Shown here piece by piece: positions 51,030 to 59,733 of a DNA stretch of 64,000 nucleotides (positions are counted from its first letter, which is position 1; each line of letters begins with the position of its first letter). The notes under the pieces are model-generated. The model searched no databases. It saw only the letters and a program-made list of their open reading frames with translations, and was not told the DNA's origin. The stretch comes from Pontibacter indicus (GTDB lineage Bacteria; Bacteroidota; Bacteroidia; Cytophagales; Hymenobacteraceae), in contig NZ_FTPP01000001.1 in assembly GCF_900156345.1 (NCBI RefSeq), positions 124,001 through 188,000 of the forward strand, in the 5' to 3' direction. Made by a program: the position numbers and the translations under genes.

Positions 51030-52311
51030 ATACATAATAGTATGGTCAGCATGCGCTTTGGTGTGGCTGCTGGGTAGCCCTCCGGCTCTCGGCGACACGC
51101 TAAAGGTGTGCAGGACCTGCGAACACCACTCCGTGAAAGAGGCCGTGCGCAAGGCGAAAGCCGGCGACGTGGTGCTCGTAGACGGAGGCCTATACCTGGA
51201 GTCAGGTATAGAGATCACCCAGCCCATCAGTTTGATCGGGCGCAACAACCCGGTGATAGACGGCCGCAACACCGGCCAGATCATCACCATCAAATCCTCT
51301 AACGTGAAAGTAGAAGGCTTCACGGTACAAAACGTAGCCGTGAGCTACATGCGCGACGACGCCGCCATCCGGGTGGCCGACCTCGAAAACATCCAGATCC
51401 TGAACAACACGGTACTCAACACCTACTTTGGCATCTACCTGCAAAACACCGACAACAGTGTGGTGAAAGGCAATGTGGTGCGGGGGGAGAGCGCTGACAA
51501 AATAGAATCGTCGCTGGGTAACGCCATACACGTGTGGCGCAGCGACAATGTGGAGGTGAGCGATAACACCGCTGAAGGTCACCGCGACGGCATTTACTTC
51601 GAGTTTGTGACCAACAGTCGGGTACATGACAATCTAAGCGAAGGCAACAACCGCTACGGACTGCACTTCATGTTCTCGGACGGCAACGTGTATACCCGCA
51701 ACGTTTTCCGAAGCAATGGAGCCGGCGTGGCCGTAATGTATACCCGCAACATCCGGATGGAGCACAACACCTTTGAGGACAACTGGGGCGCGGCTTCCTA
51801 CGGACTGCTGCTGAAGGATATCTCGCAGAGCGCCATCCTCAACAACACGTTCCGCCGCAACACCACCGGCATCTACATGGAAAGCTCCAGCCAGCTCGAC
51901 ATCACCAGCAACGATTTCGACCGCAACGGCTGGGCGATCCGGCTGCTATCGAGCTGCATCCAGGATACCTTCCGGCTCAACAATTTCACGGGCAACTCCT
52001 TTGATGTGAGCACCAACGGCAACCCGACCATGAACCTGTTCGAGAACAACTACTGGGACAAATACAGTGGCTACGACCTCGACAAAGACAGAACAGGGGA
52101 TGTACCCTACCGGCCGGTCAGTTTGTACTCCATGCTGGTGGAGCGGGTGCCACCCTCGGTCATGTTCATGCGCAGTTTTATGGTAGACCTGATGGATAGT
52201 ATTGAGCGGGTGCTGCCGAGTTTTATACCTGAAAGTCTGGTCGATAACCGACCTTCAATGAAGAAAATAGATCATGATAGCGATAGAAAACTTGTCCAAA
52301 ACCTACGGTAA
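51013..52311 (+). CDS. nosD: NosD periplasmic copper-site maturation protein (copy 1)
   Basis: 432 residues. Signal peptide (YIIVWSACALVWLLGSPPALG) then VCRTCEHHSVKEAV with a CxxC and His pair near the N terminus, and a right-handed parallel beta-helix made of many NNTVLNTYFGIYL-like repeats (CASH/PbH1), closing with the RVPPSVMFMRSFMVDL region. NosD links NosL and the NosFY transporter in building the CuZ centre. It overlaps nosF by 38 bases. Near 51190 it carries an inverted pair of the AGGTATAG motif with nine-base arms. Confidence 0.94.
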   Translation: MKNLSKYIIVWSACALVWLLGSPPALGDTLKVCRTCEHHSVKEAVRKAKAGDVVLVDGGLYLESGIEITQPISLIGRNNPVIDGRNTGQIITIKSSNVKVEGFTVQNVAVSYMRDDAAIRVADLENIQILNNTVLNTYFGIYLQNTDNSVVKGNVVRGESADKIESSLGNAIHVWRSDNVEVSDNTAEGHRDGIYFEFVTNSRVHDNLSEGNNRYGLHFMFSDGNVYTRNVFRSNGAGVAVMYTRNIRMEHNTFEDNWGAASYGLLLKDISQSAILNNTFRRNTTGIYMESSSQLDITSNDFDRNGWAIRLLSSCIQDTFRLNNFTGNSFDVSTNGNPTMNLFENNYWDKYSGYDLDKDRTGDVPYRPVSLYSMLVERVPPSVMFMRSFMVDLMDSIERVLPSFIPESLVDNRPSMKKIDHDSDRKLVQNLR

Positions 52312-52981
52312 GCTGGCCGTGCTCGATAACCTGAGCGTGCGCTTTGAAGGAGGCCGTGTGGTGTCAATCATAGGTCCGAACGGTGCGGGCAAAACCACCA
52401 TGAGCAAATGCATTCTGGGCATCGTGCTGCCCGACAGCGGCGACATTAAATTCAAGGGTGAGAGCGTGCTGAAAAAACACGCTTACCGTAGCGAGATCGG
52501 CTATATGCCCCAGATCGGGAAGTATCCGGAGAACATGAAGATCCGGCAGGTGATCGAGATGGTCCGCGACATCCGCAAAGACGCCACCAGAATTGACGAA
52601 GAACTGATCGGCCTATATGGGCTGCAAAATATGTATGATAAAAGGATGGGCTCTCTGTCGGGCGGCACGAAGCAGAAAGTGAGTGCGGCACTGGCCTTCA
52701 TGTTCGACCCGCAGGTGCTTATCCTCGATGAACCAACCGCCGGCCTGGACCCGATCTCAGCGGAAATACTCAAGTGTAAGATCTTGAAGGAAAAGAAAAA
52801 GGGCAAGCTCATCCTCATCACCTCGCACATCATGAGCGAGATAGAGGAGGTCGCTGACGAGGTGATGTGTCTGATGGACGGCACGGTGAAATTCCACGAC
52901 ACGATCTCTGAGATCAAGCAGAATGCGAACGAGGAGCGCCTGAGCCGCGCTATTGCCAAAATAATGAACGAGGAGGACTAA
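52274..52981 (+). CDS. nosF: NosF ATPase (copy 1)
   Basis: 235 residues, a typical ABC ATPase: Walker A GPNGAGKTTMS near residue 36, signature LSGGTKQKVS near 130, Walker B VLILDEPTAGLDP and the switch His in ITSHIMSE. With NosY it forms the transporter needed for copper-sulfide cluster assembly in NosZ. Start at 52274 lies inside nosD, in another frame; stop is three bases from nosY. Confidence 0.95.
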   Translation: MIAIENLSKTYGKLAVLDNLSVRFEGGRVVSIIGPNGAGKTTMSKCILGIVLPDSGDIKFKGESVLKKHAYRSEIGYMPQIGKYPENMKIRQVIEMVRDIRKDATRIDEELIGLYGLQNMYDKRMGSLSGGTKQKVSAALAFMFDPQVLILDEPTAGLDPISAEILKCKILKEKKKGKLILITSHIMSEIEEVADEVMCLMDGTVKFHDTISEIKQNANEERLSRAIAKIMNEED

Positions 52982-52984
52982 ACC

Positions 52985-53752
52985 ATGAACAAGATCATCA
53001 AATACGTGCTCTACGACATTGTGCGCAGCAAAATTGTGGTGGCCTATACCTTGTTTCTCCTGCTGCTCTCCATCGGCCTCTTCAACCTGGGCGGCAGCCC
53101 CGACAAGGGCCTGCTGAGCCTGCTGAACCTGGTGCTTTTGACGGTGCCTTTGATCAGCATCGTCTTTGCCACCACCCACTTCTACAACTCCTACGAGTTC
53201 ATGGAGCTGCTCGTCTCCCAGCCCATCCGCCGCTCGCGCATCTTTTTGAGCGAGTACTGGGGCGTTGCCCTCTCGCTCTCGGCGGCCTTCCTGCTCGGGG
53301 TGGGGGTGCCGGTGCTCCTGTTCGCCCCCGGCGCCACGGGTTTGTACCTGGTGCTCACGGGCCTCTTTGTCACCTTCATCTTCGTGGCCCTGGCCTTTTT
53401 GGCCTCGGTCATCACGCGCGACAAGGCCAAGGGGATCGGCATCGCCCTGCTGCTCTGGTTCTACTTCGCCCTGATCTACGACGGCATCGTGCTCCTGATC
53501 CTCTACTCCTTCGGCGACTACCCGCTCGAGTACGCCACCCTGGCCCTGACGGCCCTCAACCCCGTGGATCTGGGGCGGGTGATGGTGCTTTTGAACCTGG
53601 ACGTGTCGGCCATGATGGGCTACACCGGCGCCCTCTACAAGAGCATCTTCGGCAGCGCCTGGGGCGTGGGCATCGCCTTCCTCGTGCTCCTGCTCTGGGT
53701 GCTCGTACCGCTGCTCACCTCCAGAAGAGCCTTTACCAGGAGGGATCTTTAA
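52985..53752 (+). CDS. nosY: NosY membrane permease (copy 1)
   Basis: 255 residues with six helices and no soluble domain; the ABC-2-like partner of NosF. It begins MNKIIKYVLYDIVRSKIVV, and ends SRRAFTRRDL. The DNA is almost identical to copy 2 (about 27 differences in 768 bases by eye, one of them, GCC to TCG, changing Ala to Ser), while the nosF and nosD pairs next to it have diverged at many codons. A strong terminator ends cluster 1 about 40 bases on. Confidence 0.95.
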   Translation: MNKIIKYVLYDIVRSKIVVAYTLFLLLLSIGLFNLGGSPDKGLLSLLNLVLLTVPLISIVFATTHFYNSYEFMELLVSQPIRRSRIFLSEYWGVALSLSAAFLLGVGVPVLLFAPGATGLYLVLTGLFVTFIFVALAFLASVITRDKAKGIGIALLLWFYFALIYDGIVLLILYSFGDYPLEYATLALTALNPVDLGRVMVLLNLDVSAMMGYTGALYKSIFGSAWGVGIAFLVLLLWVLVPLLTSRRAFTRRDL

Positions 53753-53793
53753 CCCGAACATCCCCTTGTTTCAATAGAATAGTGTGCGTGCAG

Positions 53794-53824
53794 GAGCGCA
53801 GGTCGAAAGGCCTGCGCTCTTTTG
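53794..53824 (+). terminator. terminator of nos cluster 1
   Basis: GAGCGCAGG (53794-53802) and CCTGCGCTC (53811-53819) pair around a GAAA-containing loop, followed by TTTT. The 206 bases after it, before the next gene, hold no FNR-like dyad and no good TAnnTTTG box. Confidence 0.85.
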
Positions 53825-54030
53825 CGTTACAGGATACCGCATTTCACCATTGCTTCTGTCTGGTACTCTATCACCCGGTTTCCGGCTCAGGAGTCAGGAA
53901 TTGCACAAAATGTTAAGCAGCAGCAAGGTAGCGGTACGCTGCCGTCGCCTCCTGAATCAAACCGAAAGCATTGGCGTGCGTACACAATCGCAGAAATGTT
54001 TAATGCTAACTCACCTAAATCATCAAAACT

Positions 54031-54576
54031 ATGACAAATCAGTCCAAACCGTTAAACAAAATACTGCGTGGCCTTCTACAAAATTCCACCAGGTATAGCG
54101 TAATGGCGCTTTTTTGTGGCGCTTTGCTAATGAGCTGTTCATCAGGAGACAGTGAAAATAATGCAACTGAATCACAGGAGCAATCCGGACTGGCACATCA
54201 GCAGGAGCAGGCTCCTGTAGAGGATGATGGCAAAGGTATAGGACCTGTTTCTTCTATAGAGCTGAGCGCGGACATCGACGATGCTTTGGCTGCTGAGGGG
54301 AAGACAATTTTTGAAGGGAAATGCTCTGCCTGCCACCAGCTCACCGACCAGAAAATTGTGGGCCCAGGCCTACTGGGCGTTACCGAGAAGCGCAAGCCGG
54401 AGTGGATTATGAACATGGTGATCAACCCCGAGGAGATGACCAAAAAAGACCCCACTGCCAAGAAGCTGCTAGCTGAGCACCTGACGCAAATGACGAATCA
54501 GAACATCAATGAAAAGGACGCGAGAGCCATACTGGAGTTCTTAAGATTGAATGACCTCCAGGCACAAGGTAAGTAA
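54031..54576 (+). CDS. lipoprotein cytochrome c, nos cluster 2
   Basis: 181 residues with a longer leader than copy 1: a basic N terminus (MTNQSKPLNKILRGLLQNST), then the lipoprotein signal VMALFCGALLMSC (Cys36). The heme domain has CSACH (Cys98, Cys101, His102) and is nearly the same as in copy 1 from there to NQNIN, while the signal and linker differ strongly. Probable electron donor to the adjacent NosZ copy 2. A KGIGP segment before the domain is coded AAAGGTATAGG in both copies, so this AGGTATAG site is conserved across the duplication. Confidence 0.92.
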   Translation: MTNQSKPLNKILRGLLQNSTRYSVMALFCGALLMSCSSGDSENNATESQEQSGLAHQQEQAPVEDDGKGIGPVSSIELSADIDDALAAEGKTIFEGKCSACHQLTDQKIVGPGLLGVTEKRKPEWIMNMVINPEEMTKKDPTAKKLLAEHLTQMTNQNINEKDARAILEFLRLNDLQAQGK

Positions 54577-54593
54577 ATCAAACCCTGAATTAT

Positions 54594-56630
54594 ATGGAAG
54601 TACTAGGCCACAAAATCAAAACGATAGCACCCAAGCTTGGCGTGATGTGTACGCTGCTGGCTGGTGCGGTACTGCAGGGATGTGGAGGAGGAGAAGGAGG
54701 TCAGAAATCAGACACAGTCGACGCTGATGCTGCTTCAGCTATTTATGTACCACCAGGACAACACGATGAGTATTACTCCTTCCTTTCCGGAGGTTTCAAC
54801 GGGCAGGTGTCTGTTTTCGGTCTTCCTTCGGGCAGGCTGTTGAAGATCATACCTGTCTTTACCCAGTTTGCCGAAAACGGGTATGGCTACAACGAAGAAA
54901 CGAAAGCCATGTTGATGACCTCGCACGGTTTCGTGCCGTGGGATGACCTGCACCACCCCAAACTATCACGGACCGATGGTATGGCGGATGGCAGATTCCT
55001 GTACGTGAACGGCAACAACACGCCACGCGTGGCTAAAGTAGACCTGACTACTTTTGAGACCGTGGAGATCATGGAGATTCCGAACTCGGCCGGTAACCAC
55101 TGCTCGCCATACCCGACCAACAACAATGAGTACATTCTGGCAGGTACGCGCTTCTCTGTGCCGATAGACACGGATAAAGCAGGTATGGGAGACGCATCCA
55201 TTGATGAGTATGAAGACAAATTCCGAGGCTCTATCTCTTTCATTAAAACGAATGAAAAGGACGGCCACATGGAGCTCGACTTCCAGGTGCTCGTGCCCGG
55301 TTTTGACTACGATCTGGCCAACGGGGGCAAGGGTCCTTCTGAAGACTGGGTGTTCTTCACCACTTACAACACCGAGAAATCCCGCACATTGAAGGAACTA
55401 GGGGCTTCGCAGAATGACCGCGACTACCTGGCGGCCATCAACTGGAAACTGGCTGCCAAGTATGCCGCCGAAGGAAAGGCGAAAGAGATGCCGGCCAACT
55501 ATTACCACAACATCAAGGACCACAACTCGCACATCGCCAAGTCAAACGTGATCAAGAAGGTGCGCTACCTGCTGCCGGAAGAATGTCCGGGCATGATGTA
55601 CCTGATCCCGGCGCCTAAGTCGCCACACGGCATCGACGTGGATCCGACTGGCGAGTACATGGTGGTGAACGGAAAGCTGGCCGCCACGCTGCCTGTTTTC
55701 TCTTTCTCTAAGATGCAGAAAGCGATCGAGAACAAGGACTTTGACGGCGAGGTGAACGGTATACCGGTGTTCAAGTATGAATCCGTGCTGTATGGAGAGG
55801 TACAGGAGCCAGGCCTTGGACCGTTGCACACCGAATTTGACGGCAAAGGCAACGCTTACTCGACCATGTTTGTGTCGTCGGAAGTGGTGAAGTGGAATGT
55901 AAAAGACCTGAAGGTGCTGGACAGAATGCCGGTTTACTACTCGCCCGGTCACCTGATGATTCCGGGTGGTGACACGAAAGAGCCGGATGGCAAGTATTTG
56001 GTGGTGATGAACAAGATCACCAAAGACCGCTACCTGCCTACGGGACCTGAACTGCTGCACTCCGCCCAGTTGATCGATATCAGCGGGGACAAGATGCGCA
56101 TGCTCCTCGACTTCCCGACCGTGGCGGAACCGCACTACGCACAGGCCATTAAAGCTGACATGGTAGCGCCAAACAGCGTCAAGTTCTACAAACTGGACGA
56201 GAACACGCATCCCGAGGCGGTGAAGAAGGAATCTGACGCCAAGGTGACACGGCAGGGCAGAACGGTGAAGATCAACATGACCTCCATCCGAAGCCACTTT
56301 ACGCCGGACAACATCGAGGGCGTGCAGGTGGGTGACACTGTGATCTTCCACGTGACGAATCTGGAGCAGGACTGGGACGTGCCACACGGCTTTGCGGTGA
56401 TGGGCGCCAACAACGCCGAAACCCTGATCATGCCGGGCGCTACACAGTCGTTGCGCTGGGTGCCGAAGCAGCCGGGTGTGTATCCGTTCTATTGTACCGA
56501 CTTCTGTTCTGCCCTCCACCAGGAAATGCAGGGCTACGTGCGGGTATCGCCGAGAGGATCTAACGTGCCGATCAAGTTCTCTACCGGCGAAAAACGGCCG
56601 GTACCTCCGGCCCAGGCAAGCGCTAACTAA
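54594..56630 (+). CDS. nosZ: nitrous oxide reductase, clade II (copy 2)
   Basis: 678 residues, start 18 bases after the cytochrome gene. The N terminus (MEVLGHKIKTIAPKLGVMCT then LLAGAVLQGCGGGE) is a Sec/lipoprotein-type signal with Cys near residue 29. CuZ-propeller motifs (HDEYYSFLSGG, DDLHHPKLSR, SAGNHCSPYP, SPHGIDVDPTGEY, GPLHTEFDGKGNAY) and the CuA site CTDFCSALHQEM (Cys634, Cys638, His642, Met645) are all intact, so it should be active. Differences from copy 1 are spread over the whole protein, so the duplication is not recent here. A hairpin follows, as after copy 1. Confidence 0.96.
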   Translation: MEVLGHKIKTIAPKLGVMCTLLAGAVLQGCGGGEGGQKSDTVDADAASAIYVPPGQHDEYYSFLSGGFNGQVSVFGLPSGRLLKIIPVFTQFAENGYGYNEETKAMLMTSHGFVPWDDLHHPKLSRTDGMADGRFLYVNGNNTPRVAKVDLTTFETVEIMEIPNSAGNHCSPYPTNNNEYILAGTRFSVPIDTDKAGMGDASIDEYEDKFRGSISFIKTNEKDGHMELDFQVLVPGFDYDLANGGKGPSEDWVFFTTYNTEKSRTLKELGASQNDRDYLAAINWKLAAKYAAEGKAKEMPANYYHNIKDHNSHIAKSNVIKKVRYLLPEECPGMMYLIPAPKSPHGIDVDPTGEYMVVNGKLAATLPVFSFSKMQKAIENKDFDGEVNGIPVFKYESVLYGEVQEPGLGPLHTEFDGKGNAYSTMFVSSEVVKWNVKDLKVLDRMPVYYSPGHLMIPGGDTKEPDGKYLVVMNKITKDRYLPTGPELLHSAQLIDISGDKMRMLLDFPTVAEPHYAQAIKADMVAPNSVKFYKLDENTHPEAVKKESDAKVTRQGRTVKINMTSIRSHFTPDNIEGVQVGDTVIFHVTNLEQDWDVPHGFAVMGANNAETLIMPGATQSLRWVPKQPGVYPFYCTDFCSALHQEMQGYVRVSPRGSNVPIKFSTGEKRPVPPAQASAN

Positions 56631-56648
56631 TCATAAAGGATAGTAAAG

Positions 56649-56688
56649 GACAGCGGAGTTTGTTAAAACCAGGCTTCGCTGTCTTTTT
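56649..56688 (+). terminator. intra-operon hairpin after nosZ copy 2
   Basis: GACAGCGGAG (56649-56658) and CTTCGCTGTC (56674-56683, one G-T pair) are followed by TTTTT. Same position as the hairpin after copy 1 but different sequence. Confidence 0.75.
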
Positions 56689-56712
56689 ATAGCTTCAAAC
56701 CAAAAGGAAAAG

Positions 56713-57294
56713 ATGAGCTTATACCTGAGAATACTGATGGTAGTGGCAGCTTTGTCACTTAGTACACTGTTTTTCCTACCGATGTGGAAGATATACCTGG
56801 AAGCTCCGCAATACCCGGAGGGGCTGGAGCTGCACATCTGGATAAACAAACTGGGCGGCAGCTCGGAAAGCGTGCTGCAGAATTTTAATATTCTCAACCA
56901 CTACATCGGTATGGAGCCAATCCACGCCGATTCGTTTGCCGAGTTGAAGTATATGCCTTATATTGTCATTTTCTTCATGGTGACCGGCGTGATCGTGGCG
57001 CTGCTTGGAAAACGGAAGCTGGTGCTGTACTGGGTTTTGCTGCTGGCCATTGGAGGTGCTGTCGGCGTCGCCGATTTCTATTACTGGCTGTATAAGTTTG
57101 GTACCAACCTGAGCCCCGAGGCTCCCATCAAAGTTCCGGGCATGACGTACATTCCGCCCTTGCTGGGCCACAAAACACTACTCAACTTTAATGCGCTCTC
57201 GCTGCCTGCCTGGGGGAGCATCGGCATCTTCCTGGCTATCGTCCTCGGCGGACTCGTATACCTCTTAAGCAGGCGTAAAATCAATTCCACTTAA
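56713..57294 (+). CDS. nosB: NosB-like membrane protein (copy 2)
   Basis: 193 residues with the same helices and loops as copy 1 (FLPMWKIYLEAPQYPEGLELHIW, NFNILNHYIGMEPIHADSF, GKRKLVLYW). It separates from nosL by 16 bases, whereas copy 1 overlaps nosL. The TGVIV and VGVAD segments use GTG/GTC where copy 1 has the ATA of the AGGTATAG motif. Confidence 0.82.
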   Translation: MSLYLRILMVVAALSLSTLFFLPMWKIYLEAPQYPEGLELHIWINKLGGSSESVLQNFNILNHYIGMEPIHADSFAELKYMPYIVIFFMVTGVIVALLGKRKLVLYWVLLLAIGGAVGVADFYYWLYKFGTNLSPEAPIKVPGMTYIPPLLGHKTLLNFNALSLPAWGSIGIFLAIVLGGLVYLLSRRKINST

Positions 57295-57310
57295 CCCTTA
57301 AATCTTCGAC

Positions 57311-57778
57311 ATGTTACACAAGACCACCCTTTACACACTGAGCCTCCTTCTCTTGCTAATTGGAGCGGCGGGCTGCTCAGTGGAGCCAAAGCCTGTGCCA
57401 TATGGAGAGGCCAACTGCACGCATTGCCAGATGACTGTGTCGGACAACCGCTACGGCGCTGAATTGGTGAACGACAAAGGCAAGGCCTTTTATTTTGACG
57501 CGGCCGAGTGTCTGGCGGCTTATGTGATAGAGCAACCGGAAATTGGCGACAAGGCGGCCTACCTGCTGGTAACGGACTTCACCAACCCCAATACCCTGAT
57601 TGAGGTAGAGAAGGCGCATTTTCTGCAGACCACCGAGCTGCCCAGCCCCATGGGCATGTTCCTGTCGGCCGTGGCAGACGAAGTGGCGGCCACTAAACTG
57701 CAGGAGGAGTATGGTGGTAGAATCCTGAAATGGGACGGTGTTAAACAAGCGGTAAAGAATAATGAAAGACCCCAGTAA
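57311..57778 (+). CDS. nosL: NosL copper chaperone lipoprotein (copy 2)
   Basis: 155 residues; lipoprotein signal ending LLLIGAAGC, then ANCTHCQMTVSDNRYGAE with the Cu(I)-binding Cys/Met set. The part from there to LVTDFTNP matches copy 1 closely. It overlaps nosD by 17 bases exactly as in cluster 1. Confidence 0.93.
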   Translation: MLHKTTLYTLSLLLLLIGAAGCSVEPKPVPYGEANCTHCQMTVSDNRYGAELVNDKGKAFYFDAAECLAAYVIEQPEIGDKAAYLLVTDFTNPNTLIEVEKAHFLQTTELPSPMGMFLSAVADEVAATKLQEEYGGRILKWDGVKQAVKNNERPQ

Positions 57779-59090
57779 ACAGATTAAGGTATGGACAGCC
57801 TATACCTTGGTGTTTCTGCTGACGAGCCTGCAGGCGGTTGGCGGCACCCTGAAGGTCTGTTCCACCTGTGCCTATACCTCCGTGAAAGAGGCAGTCAGGC
57901 AGGCGAAAGCCGGCGACGTGGTGCTCGTGGATGGAGGCGTGTACCAGGAGTCAGGTATAGAGATTACCCAGCCCATCCGCCTGATCGGGCGCAACAACCC
58001 GGTGATAGACGGCAACAATACCGGGCAGATCATCACGGTGTCTTCTGACAATGTCACGATACAGGGCTTCACGCTGCAAAATGTGGCCACCAGCTATACC
58101 CGCGACGATGCCGCGATCCGCGTCAGGCAGCAGAATAACATCCAGATTCTCAATAACACCATCCTGAAAACCTACTTTGGGATCTACCTGCAATACTCCG
58201 ACGGCATTGTCATCAAAGACAACGTGGTGGTGGGCGAGCACCTGGACCGAAGCGAGTCGTCGATCGGCAACGCCATCCACCTGTACTATACAGACAATGT
58301 GCAGATCATCGGGAACGAGGTGCAGGGCCACCGGGACGGCATCTACCTGGAGGCGGTGAAAAACAGTAAGGTAGAGCGCAATACCAGCCACGGCAACAAA
58401 CGCTACGGCATGCACTTCATGTTCTCGGACGGAAACGCCTATAGCCATAACACCTTCCGCAAGAACGGAGCCGGGGTGGCTGTAATGTATACGACGAACG
58501 TCCGGATGGAGCATAACACCTTTGAGGACAACTGGGGCGCCGCCTCATATGGGTTACTTCTGAAAGAGATAAACAACAGCTTTATTTACAACAACACGTT
58601 CCGGCGCAACACCACCGGTATACACATGGAGAGCTCGAGCCGGCTCGACTTCAAAAACAATGACTTCGAGCGTAACGGCTGGGCGATAAAGCTCATGACC
58701 ACGTGCATCGATGATACGTTCCGGCTCAACAATTTTACGGGCAACTCCTTTGACATCAGCACGAACGGAAATGCGCAGCACAACTACTTTGAGCACAATT
58801 ACTGGGACAAATACACTGGCTACGACCTCGACAAAAATGGGGTAGGGGATGTGCCCCACCGCCCGGTCAGTTTGTATGCGATGCTGGTGGAGCGGGTGCC
58901 GCCTTCGGTGATGCTGATGCGCAGTTTTATGGTCGACCTGCTCGACAACATGGAAAGAGTTTTGCCGAGTATCATCCCCCAGAACCTAGTGGATGAACGG
59001 CCGCTAATGAAGAAAACAGATCATGATAACAATAGAGAATTTGTACAAGTCCTACGGCAAACTGCAAGTGCTCCGTGGCGTGAGCGTTGA
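57762..59090 (+). CDS. nosD: NosD periplasmic copper-site maturation protein (copy 2)
   Basis: 442 residues. Signal peptide (VWTAYTLVFLLTSLQAVGG), the N-terminal CSTC pair, beta-helix repeats (NNTILKTYFGIYLQYSD and others) and the conserved RVPPSVMLMRSFMVDLLD region. It is ten residues longer at the C terminus than copy 1 and overlaps nosF by 68 bases. The AGGTATAG copy at 57950 is shared with copy 1, but the facing half of the inverted pair is missing here (VYQ instead of LYL). Confidence 0.94.
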   Translation: MKDPSKQIKVWTAYTLVFLLTSLQAVGGTLKVCSTCAYTSVKEAVRQAKAGDVVLVDGGVYQESGIEITQPIRLIGRNNPVIDGNNTGQIITVSSDNVTIQGFTLQNVATSYTRDDAAIRVRQQNNIQILNNTILKTYFGIYLQYSDGIVIKDNVVVGEHLDRSESSIGNAIHLYYTDNVQIIGNEVQGHRDGIYLEAVKNSKVERNTSHGNKRYGMHFMFSDGNAYSHNTFRKNGAGVAVMYTTNVRMEHNTFEDNWGAASYGLLLKEINNSFIYNNTFRRNTTGIHMESSSRLDFKNNDFERNGWAIKLMTTCIDDTFRLNNFTGNSFDISTNGNAQHNYFEHNYWDKYTGYDLDKNGVGDVPHRPVSLYAMLVERVPPSVMLMRSFMVDLLDNMERVLPSIIPQNLVDERPLMKKTDHDNNREFVQVLRQTASAPWRER

Positions 59091-59733
59091 GCTTGTGAAA
59101 GGTAAAGTGATATCGATTATTGGCCCGAACGGCGCAGGAAAAACCACCATGAGCAAGTGCATTCTGGGTATGGTGCTGCCCGATAGCGGCGACATCCGGA
59201 TAAATGGTGAGAGTGTGCTGAAGAAGCACGCCTACCGCAGCCAGATCGGCTACATGCCCCAGATTGGCCGCTACCCCGAGAACATGAAGATCCGGCAGGT
59301 GATCGAGATGATCCGCGACATCCGCAAAGAGGCCACCGTGGATGATGAACTGATTGGGCTATACCGGCTGGAGGAGATGTATGACAAAAAAATGGGCGCC
59401 CTCTCTGGTGGTACGAAGCAGAAAGTGAGTGCGGCACTGGCCTTCCTATTCGACCCGCAGGTGCTTATCCTCGATGAACCAACCGCCGGTCTGGACCCTT
59501 TTGCCGCCGAGATCCTGAAAAGCAAAATCCTGAAAGAGAAGAAGAAAGGCAAGCTGATCCTGATCACCTCGCACATCATGAGTGAACTTGAAGAAGTGGC
59601 CGACGAGGTCCTTTGCCTGGTAGATGGGGCCATTATGTTCTACGAAACGATTGCCGACCTGAAGGCGCAGACACAGGAAACCCGCCTGAGCCGTGCAGTC
59701 GCTAAAATGATGAATGGAGGAGCTGCCCTATGA
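59023..59733 (+). CDS. nosF: NosF ATPase (copy 2)
   Basis: 236 residues with Walker A GPNGAGKTTMS, signature LSGGTKQKVS, Walker B VLILDEPTAGLDP and switch His in ITSHIMSE. About 80 percent the same as copy 1 by eye. The stop overlaps the nosY start by four bases (ATGA), where copy 1 has a three-base gap. Confidence 0.95.
   Translation: MITIENLYKSYGKLQVLRGVSVELVKGKVISIIGPNGAGKTTMSKCILGMVLPDSGDIRINGESVLKKHAYRSQIGYMPQIGRYPENMKIRQVIEMIRDIRKEATVDDELIGLYRLEEMYDKKMGALSGGTKQKVSAALAFLFDPQVLILDEPTAGLDPFAAEILKSKILKEKKKGKLILITSHIMSELEEVADEVLCLVDGAIMFYETIADLKAQTQETRLSRAVAKMMNGGAAL

Noticed and set aside
52757..53761. 334-codon minus-strand frame opposite nosF/nosY
   Set aside because: Composition (Glu/Gln/His/Gly repeats) is that of an antisense shadow; NosF and NosY on the plus strand are certain.
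54031..54042. TGACAAATCA at the start of the second cytochrome c gene as an FNR-like site
   Set aside because: The spacer is four bases instead of six, it lies inside the coding start, and no -7 box follows at 24 bases.
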